The notes under the pieces are model-generated. The model was not told the origin of the DNA. It did not search any database and saw only the letters and a program-made list of their open reading frames with translations. A DNA stretch of 64,000 bases, taken from positions 310,001 through 374,000 of the forward strand of contig CALCST010000023.1 of NCBI GenBank assembly GCA_937894065.1, read 5' to 3'. Origin of the DNA: an uncultured Parabacteroides sp. Lineage in GTDB: Bacteria; Bacteroidota; Bacteroidia; Bacteroidales; Tannerellaceae. Below are positions 59,399 through 64,000 of this stretch, piece after piece; positions within the stretch are counted from its first letter, which is position 1, and each line of letters starts with the position of its first letter. Made by a program: the position numbers and the translations under genes.

Positions 59399-59677
59399 AT
59401 GTTTCAGATAATAGCAGTTCTTTTCGCAGGCGTAGGCATAGGCTATGCTTTGCGTAATTTCAGCTGGTTGCAGAAAACCGGCAAGACAATATCATACAAT
59501 ATATTTGTATTATTGTTTTTATTGGGCATTTCAATAGGAACCAACAAATCAGTGTTTGAGAATCTGTCGTCATTGGGGCTTCAGGCATTTCTTCTTGCTG
59601 TAGGCGGAACATTGGGCAGTGCATTGGCGGCTTTGGCAGTTTATAATTTTGTGTTCAGAAAGGAGGGAAGGAAATGA
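59399..59677 (+). CDS. LysO-family N-terminal half (DUF340), small membrane protein
   Basis: LysO exports lysine across the inner membrane. In E. coli it is one chain of about 300 residues. Here the first part is a separate 92-residue protein with three hydrophobic helices: FQIIAVLFAGVGIGYALRNF, TISYNIFVLLFLLGISIG and AFLLAVGGTLGSALAALAVY. I choose ATG 59399; the longer frame from 59351 adds repeat-derived sequence. It overlaps the next gene by 4 bp (ATGA), so the two halves are translated together and probably assemble. Such a split form is known in Bacteroidales annotations. Confidence 0.85.
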   Translation: MFQIIAVLFAGVGIGYALRNFSWLQKTGKTISYNIFVLLFLLGISIGTNKSVFENLSSLGLQAFLLAVGGTLGSALAALAVYNFVFRKEGRK

Positions 59678-60300
59678 GAGAGAGTCTGATAGTTGTGTCA
59701 TTCTTTGCTTTGGGTGCATTGATTGGCTGGAGTGGAGTTTTGTCTCAGTCTGCAATCGACGGAGATTATATAATGTATGCTTTATATTTCCTGATGTTTC
59801 AGGTTGGTCTGAATTTGGGAAGCGACAAGAAACTGAAAAGTATTTTGGCTGCAGTTTCGCCACGCATGTTGCTTATTCCTTTGGCAACGATAGGCGGAAC
59901 GTTAGGTTTCTCTGCGCTGATTGGACTTTTCCTTTCACGCTGGAGTGTGTTTGATTGCATGGCTGTGGGTAGTGGTTTCGGTTATTACTCACTGTCGTCC
60001 ATACTTATCACTCAATATAAGGAAGCAACGCTTGGTGTTCAGTTGGCTACGGAGTTGGGAACTATAGCATTGCTGACTAATGTGTTCCGTGAAATGTTTA
60101 CTTTGCTTGGTGCGCCACTTCTTGTCAAATATTTCGGAAGGCTGGCACCTATCTGCACGGCGGGAGTGACTTCGATTGATGTTTCTCTTCCGGTAATTAC
60201 CAGATATTCCGGAAAAGATTTGATATCAATATCTGTTATACATGGCATACTGGTTGACTTGACTGTCCCATTTTTTGTGTCATTTTTTTGCTCTATGTAA
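59674..60300 (+). CDS. LysO-family C-terminal half (lysine exporter)
   Basis: This is a 208-residue membrane protein forming the second part of LysO/DUF340. Six or so hydrophobic helices are visible, including LIVVSFFALGALIGWSGVL and YIMYALYFLMFQVGLNLGSD. The family block GSGFGYYSLSSILITQYKEA and ITRYSGKDLISISVIHGILV are recognisable. The start overlaps the first half by 4 bp. Lysine export is inferred from family knowledge. The 3' end carries the -33 box of the LemA promoter. Confidence 0.88.
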   Translation: MRESLIVVSFFALGALIGWSGVLSQSAIDGDYIMYALYFLMFQVGLNLGSDKKLKSILAAVSPRMLLIPLATIGGTLGFSALIGLFLSRWSVFDCMAVGSGFGYYSLSSILITQYKEATLGVQLATELGTIALLTNVFREMFTLLGAPLLVKYFGRLAPICTAGVTSIDVSLPVITRYSGKDLISISVIHGILVDLTVPFFVSFFCSM

Positions 60301-60317
60301 AGATTGTCATATCTTTG
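60288..60317 (+). promoter_or_regulatory. Promoter for LemA-M48 operon
   Basis: TTG (60288-60290) and TATCTTTG (60310-60317) are 19 bp apart. The LemA ATG follows at 60348. The -33 box lies inside the end of the LysO gene. Confidence 0.65.
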
Positions 60318-60347
60318 GAGCATGTTAAATATAAATTTTTTAGAGAT

Positions 60348-60905
60348 ATGACAATTTTGATTATCATCGCTGTAGTTGTGGTGCTGGGTTTGTGGGTAGC
60401 GTCTATCTACAACCGTTTGGTGAAACTGAGAAACAATCGTGAAAATGCTTTTGCAGACATAGACGTTCAATTGAAACAGCGTCACGACTTGATTCCGCAG
60501 CTGGTGGCAACAGTAAAAGGATATGCTGCGCACGAGAAGGAAACTCTGGACCGTGTTATTGCTGCACGTAACGGAGCAGTAAATGCCAGCTCAATAAACG
60601 ATAAAATCGCAGCCGAAAATGTACTTACATCTGCTTTGGCTGGTTTGCGTGTGACTCTTGAGGCTTATCCGGATTTGAAAGCAAACCAGAATTTCAATCA
60701 CTTGCAGGAAGAAATTTCGGATGTTGAGAACAAGCTTGCGGCAGTTCGCCGTTATTTCAACTCTGCTACGAAAGAGCTTAACAATGCAGTTGAAACATTC
60801 CCGTCAAATATTTTTGCCGGAATGTTCGGTTTCAAGAAAGAAATGATGTTTGACCTTGGCGAGCAGCGTTCAACACTTGAACAGGCTCCTGAAATCAAAT
60901 TCTAA
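60348..60905 (+). CDS. lemA: LemA-family membrane-anchored protein
   Basis: LemA proteins have an N-terminal transmembrane helix and a helical-bundle domain. Their function is not firmly known, though they often pair with M48 proteases. From ATG 60348 this is 185 residues. The helix is ILIIIAVVVVLGLWVASIYN, followed by the signature NAFADIDVQLKQRHDLIPQL and VENKLAAVRRYFNSATKELN. An upstream TTG at 60288 is part of the promoter rather than the start. The stop overlaps the M48 gene start by one base (TAATG). Confidence 0.92.
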   Translation: MTILIIIAVVVVLGLWVASIYNRLVKLRNNRENAFADIDVQLKQRHDLIPQLVATVKGYAAHEKETLDRVIAARNGAVNASSINDKIAAENVLTSALAGLRVTLEAYPDLKANQNFNHLQEEISDVENKLAAVRRYFNSATKELNNAVETFPSNIFAGMFGFKKEMMFDLGEQRSTLEQAPEIKF

Positions 60906-61882
60906 TGGAATACGTTGGTATACAGACGCAGCAAAGCAGGAACAATTTCCGTTCTCTGCTTTTGCTTTTTATGTTCCCTTGTCTGGTTGTAGGACTGGTT
61001 TATCTGTTCTGCTATCTTTTTGTGTGGGTGAATCTTACGGGACAAGGTTATCCTCTTTCGGAGATGTTCCCTTATGCCAACTATTATTTCGTGCGTTGGG
61101 CACCTTATGCTTTATTGGGTGTTATTGTCTGGTTTATAATCGCATATTTTGCCAACACACAGATGATAAAGGTTGCTACCGGAGCAACTTCGCTTGAGAG
61201 AAAAGACAATAAGAGAGTATACAATCTGGTGGAAAATCTTTGTATGAGCCAGGGTATGAAAATGCCTAAGATAAATATTATCTATGATGACTCGCTCAAT
61301 GCTTTCGCCAGTGGAATAAATGAGAAAACTTATACAGTCACTCTGTCAAAAGGAATAATTGATAAGCTGAACGATGAAGAACTGGAGGCTGTAATTGCGC
61401 ATGAGCTGTCGCATATCCGCAATCACGATGTACGCTTGCTTATTGTTTCAATCGTATTTGTCGGAATATTCTCTATGATTGCCCAGATAGCTTTCCGTAC
61501 GTTCCTGTATGCTCCGCGTCAGCGCTCATCAGACAATAATAACAATAAAGGTGGAGCTGCTTTGATGATTCTCATTGCAATGGTAGTTGCTGCCATAGGT
61601 TATTTCCTTGCAACATTGATGCGCTTTGCCATTTCCCGAAAGAGAGAGTTCCTTGCAGATGCAGGCGCAGCAGAGATGACCAAGAATCCTTTGGCGTTGG
61701 CTTCGGCTTTGCGTAAGATTTCTGCAGACCCAGACATTGAGGCTGTAACTCGTGAGGACGTAGCTCAGCTTTTCATCCAGCATCCGGGAAAACAGGCTGC
61801 CGGTTTTATAGGCAAACTAGGCGGACTTTTTGCAACACATCCGCCTATTGAAGAGAGAATCCGTGTTTTGGAACAATTCTGA
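60905..61882 (+). CDS. M48-family membrane metalloprotease (HtpX-like)
   Basis: This 325-residue zinc protease probably takes part in membrane protein quality control. Two transmembrane helices come first (LLLFMFPCLVVGLVYLFCYL and WAPYALLGVIVWFIIAYFAN). The active site AVIAHELSHIRNHD (about residues 161-174) supplies HExxH. Two more helices (IVFVGIFSMIAQIAF; ALMILIAMVVAAIGYFLATL) follow, then SRKREFLADAGAAEMT with the third zinc ligand Glu, and FATHPPIEERIRVL at the end. It is coupled to LemA by a one-base overlap, a common pairing. Confidence 0.93.
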   Translation: MEYVGIQTQQSRNNFRSLLLLFMFPCLVVGLVYLFCYLFVWVNLTGQGYPLSEMFPYANYYFVRWAPYALLGVIVWFIIAYFANTQMIKVATGATSLERKDNKRVYNLVENLCMSQGMKMPKINIIYDDSLNAFASGINEKTYTVTLSKGIIDKLNDEELEAVIAHELSHIRNHDVRLLIVSIVFVGIFSMIAQIAFRTFLYAPRQRSSDNNNNKGGAALMILIAMVVAAIGYFLATLMRFAISRKREFLADAGAAEMTKNPLALASALRKISADPDIEAVTREDVAQLFIQHPGKQAAGFIGKLGGLFATHPPIEERIRVLEQF

Positions 61883-61896
61883 TTGTGTGGATTTGT

Positions 61897-63219
61897 TCAG
61901 ATTCTTTTCTTTCTCCAGTTTCCTTTCCAGAGATAAAAGAACGAAAACATAATCATTATATCATAGACATGCTCTGTTGTCCAGCAAACGGCAACATCGG
62001 CATGTTTATGATATACAACGAAAAGAGTGTATAATACGTATGTCGTTACACTCAGAATCTCCAGTCGCAATGCAATCTGAGTGTTTCCTGTTCCCGAAAC
62101 ACAGAAGAAAAATATAAAAGCCGGAACAGCTATTATATATGAAGAAAGCATAACCCACAGAGAATTAACCGAGGCTTCAATCAGTTCGTGATTGTCCGTA
62201 TATATTCCCAACACTTCTTTTGGAAACAAAGCTATCAGCAGCGAAATTGGAAGGACAAAAGCATAGCAAAGTTTTATCATTCTCCGGCAAAGAGGAAGCA
62301 CATCGTCGGCTTTCCCGGCACCGATAATATTGCTGACCAATGAGCTGTTTGTCGATGCAAATGCGTTTACGAACATGAAAAGGAATGACGAAATGCTTCG
62401 CACCACGTTGGTGATAGCGAGCGGACGCTCACCGTGATGTTCCATTGCCACAAAGAAAATAAACCAGGCAACAAAGGCAAAGCCGTTCTGAATCATCACC
62501 CAAATTGATACGCTTAATATCTGTTTCAGCATTTTCCAGTCTATGCGGCTTTTGCGGAACATTCCGTATTTCTTGTAATCTACATACTTGTATGTATAAA
62601 TAATGAAGAATATAACAGACACTGCTTCAGAAATTGATGAGGCTATTGCTGCACCCTTTATTCCCAGTTGAGGAAAACCGAATTTACCGAAAATAAGAAT
62701 ATAATTCAGAACAATATTTGTTCCGACCATCACAAGCGAATTCGCCGTAAGTGTTTTTGTATTAGTCGTTCCCACATAAAACGCACGGAACATTACGGCA
62801 ATGAATGAGAAGAAAAATCCATATATACGCCAGTCGATGTAATCAAGCGTTGCCTGATACACAGCATCAGATTCTATAAGTCCTCGAAGTAGGACAGGAG
62901 AGTAGAATCGTGAAAAGCAGAACAGCAGAGTTGCGAAAAACAACAGGAAAACTGAACCCTGAGTGAAAACTTCGCCGATACGTTCGTATTCCTTTTCTCC
63001 ATTTCGTCTTGCCATCAGAACTTGCGCACCAACGCTGAATCCGAAACCGAGCATATAAATTACAAGATAATAGACTCCTGCAAGTGCCGAAGCTCCAAGT
63101 TCCACTTCGCCGACTCTTCCAAGATATGCTGTGTCGGTGAGACTTATTGCATGTTCCATCAATAAACTCATCAGAACCGGAAATGTTATTTTCAGAATCT
63201 CTTTGTTGCTGTATTGCAT
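61897..63219 (-). CDS. MATE-family multidrug efflux transporter
   Basis: MATE transporters export organic cations or drugs using Na+ or H+ gradients. The 440-residue protein has about 12 hydrophobic helices. The N-terminal family pattern is clear (ITFPVLMSLLMEHAISLTDT, GASALAGVYYLVIYMLGFGF, VGAQVLMARRNGEKEYERIG). The two halves repeat this pattern (second half near ITNVVRSISSFLFMFVNAFA). Substrate cannot be fixed. It converges on the M48 gene, with only 14 bp between the stops, and is divergent from arsR. Confidence 0.93.
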   Translation of the reverse strand: MQYSNKEILKITFPVLMSLLMEHAISLTDTAYLGRVGEVELGASALAGVYYLVIYMLGFGFSVGAQVLMARRNGEKEYERIGEVFTQGSVFLLFFATLLFCFSRFYSPVLLRGLIESDAVYQATLDYIDWRIYGFFFSFIAVMFRAFYVGTTNTKTLTANSLVMVGTNIVLNYILIFGKFGFPQLGIKGAAIASSISEAVSVIFFIIYTYKYVDYKKYGMFRKSRIDWKMLKQILSVSIWVMIQNGFAFVAWFIFFVAMEHHGERPLAITNVVRSISSFLFMFVNAFASTNSSLVSNIIGAGKADDVLPLCRRMIKLCYAFVLPISLLIALFPKEVLGIYTDNHELIEASVNSLWVMLSSYIIAVPAFIFFFCVSGTGNTQIALRLEILSVTTYVLYTLFVVYHKHADVAVCWTTEHVYDIMIMFSFFYLWKGNWRKKRI

Positions 63220-63275
63220 ATTTGATTGTTTTTAAGTTATGAGGAGCGCAAAGGTACTAATTTTTCAAGTCTGTA

Positions 63276-63309
63276 TTGCATATTAAAATATAATTCGTAA
63301 TTTTGCGAA
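63276..63309 (+). promoter_or_regulatory. arsR promoter with overlapping TTCG-N8-CGAA operator
   Basis: TTG (63276-63278) and TAATTTTG (63298-63305) are 19 bp apart. TTCGTAATTTTGCGAA (63294-63309) overlaps the -7 box, so bound ArsR would block transcription. Confidence 0.7.
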
Positions 63310-63335
63310 CAACAAACAAGGCGGTTATTGAATAT

Positions 63336-63656
63336 ATGGAAAAGAAATATACAGAAGAACAGGAAAGACTGGCTCGTTTTGCCAAGGCAATGGGACATCC
63401 GGCGCGTATAGCCATACTTCAGTTTCTGGCTTCGCAGGAAAGTTGCTTTTTTGGTGATATTCACGAAGAATTGCCAATAGCAAAAGCAACTGTGTCACAG
63501 CATCTGAAGGAGCTGAAAGATGCGGGACTTATCCAGGGAGAGATTGAAACTCCTAAGGTGAAATACTGTATAAACAGGGAAAACTGGGAAATAGCCCGTA
63601 GAATGTTTGGTGATTTCCTGAAACAAAACTTATCTGAAAAAGAGAGCTGCTGCTGA
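63336..63656 (+). CDS. arsR: ArsR/SmtB-family winged-helix regulator
   Basis: These repressors release DNA on binding arsenite or metal. I choose ATG 63336 (MEKKYTEEQERLARFAKAMG), giving 106 residues; an upstream TTG at 63303 lies in the operator. The HTH is clear: MGHPARIAILQFLASQESCF, then PIAKATVSQHLKELKDAGL. Cysteines are Cys at about 37, one at about 82 in VKYCINRE, and CC at the very end (KESCC), so ligands differ from the classic ELCVCD site. The next gene is ArsF-like, supporting arsenic. A terminator-like stem overlaps the stop. Confidence 0.88.
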   Translation: MEKKYTEEQERLARFAKAMGHPARIAILQFLASQESCFFGDIHEELPIAKATVSQHLKELKDAGLIQGEIETPKVKYCINRENWEIARRMFGDFLKQNLSEKESCC

Positions 63657-63680
63657 ACGGCTCTTTTTTTGGAATATATG

Positions 63681-63696
63681 TTCGTTGTTTTGCGAA
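63681..63696. promoter_or_regulatory. Second TTCG-N8-CGAA ArsR operator candidate
   Basis: TTCGTTGTTTTGCGAA lies between arsR and the ArsF-like gene. It matches the site at 63294-63309 at 14 of 16 positions. Confidence 0.6.
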
Positions 63697-63788
63697 TAAC
63701 TAACATTAGTGGGAAGTTGACAAGGCTTCAGAGACAAGTAGACAAGGAAGATTAAATAAATCACGATAATTCTAAATAATTCAGATAT

Positions 63789-64000
63789 ATGAAAAGGATT
63801 TTGTTTTTATTAGGCTTATGCCTTGCATTCATATCATGCAATATGAATGCTAAAGATGATTCTGCAAAAGCAGCTGAGAAAGAAACAGTCAAAGACCATG
63901 TTGAAGTATTGTATTTTCATGGAAAACAGCGTTGTGCCACTTGCATAGCCATAGAAAACAATGCAAAAGCTGCATTAGAGGAAAATTTCGGTGAGCAGAT
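63789..64000 (+). CDS. ArsF-like thioredoxin-fold lipoprotein, 3' end outside window
   Basis: The frame begins at ATG 63789 and runs off the right edge after about 70 codons. A lipoprotein signal peptide is visible (ILFLLGLCLAFISC, Cys17). It is followed by a charged linker and VEVLYFHGKQRCATCIAIEN, whose CATC is a thioredoxin-type CxxC. This resembles the Bacteroidales ArsF family (annotated as a nitroreductase-subunit-like protein in ars operons). Its place after arsR and a shared operator motif fits an arsenic-response operon. The full domain structure cannot be seen. Confidence 0.72.
   Translation, partial: MKRILFLLGLCLAFISCNMNAKDDSAKAAEKETVKDHVEVLYFHGKQRCATCIAIENNAKAALEENFGEQ

Overview
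The window comes from a gut-type member of the Bacteroidales (Bacteroides or Phocaeicola-like). Supporting signs are two SusC/SusD pairs, GH97, DUF3667, DUF3810, DUF4248 and DUF6057 families, a NUDIX-type sugar regulator, and many promoters with a TTG at about -33 and TAnnTTTG at about -7. Shine-Dalgarno sequences are mostly absent. The species cannot be named from the sequence alone.

Layout. 1-2.5 kb: the 3' part of a DUF5107/TPR gene. 3.4-11.2 kb: an AT-rich glycan locus (SusC, SusD, GH97, GalM-like). 11.4-12.5 kb: a GtrA protein and an unrecognised gene, minus strand. 13-20.2 kb: galactose and pentose-phosphate block (galM, sugar permease, galK, NUDIX regulator, transketolase, rpiB). 20.5-28.5 kb: a second SusC/SusD pair with a DUF6057 membrane protein and a PD40 lipoprotein carrying a CxxCH motif. 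28.6-37.1 kb: an accessory region with a broken DUF4143 ATPase, palindrome arrays, DUF4248 plus a VirE/DUF3987 primase-helicase, an Ig-domain secreted protein and a tandem pair of RhuM-HKD genes. 37.3-44.6 kb: ffh, folD, two DUF3667 genes, tRNA-His, and a NagB/PIG-L fusion. 44.8-50.3 kb: threonine operon (leader peptide, thrA, ApgM-like probable homoserine kinase, thrC). 50.4-55.8 kb: secreted endonuclease-like protein, small AraC protein, TonB receptor with a NikR-like regulator, a probable structured RNA, and LysR. 55.8-63.2 kb: beta-propeller protein, tsaB, DUF3810, split LysO, LemA, M48 protease, MATE. 63.3-64 kb: ArsR and the start of an ArsF-like gene.

How the parts work together. The first glycan locus imports an oligosaccharide and probably cleaves alpha-galactoside or alpha-glucoside. 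Released galactose can be mutarotated by GalM, imported by the FHS permease and phosphorylated by GalK. The NUDIX regulator next to transketolase and RpiB resembles the Bacteroides arabinose regulator arrangement. thrA, the ApgM-like gene and thrC convert aspartate to threonine.

The most notable unexplained signals are these: four GTARCAC sites at exact 21-bp spacing before a TonB receptor, beside a NikR homologue that lacks its nickel histidines; an independent 186-nt RNA whose ends pair; a putative thrA attenuator; a NagB domain with all four catalytic residues replaced; a tandem RhuM-HKD duplication with swapped N-terminal domains; a 233-bp nested palindrome; a 27-bp exact inverted repeat around the primase gene; and two or three families of dispersed intergenic palindromes.
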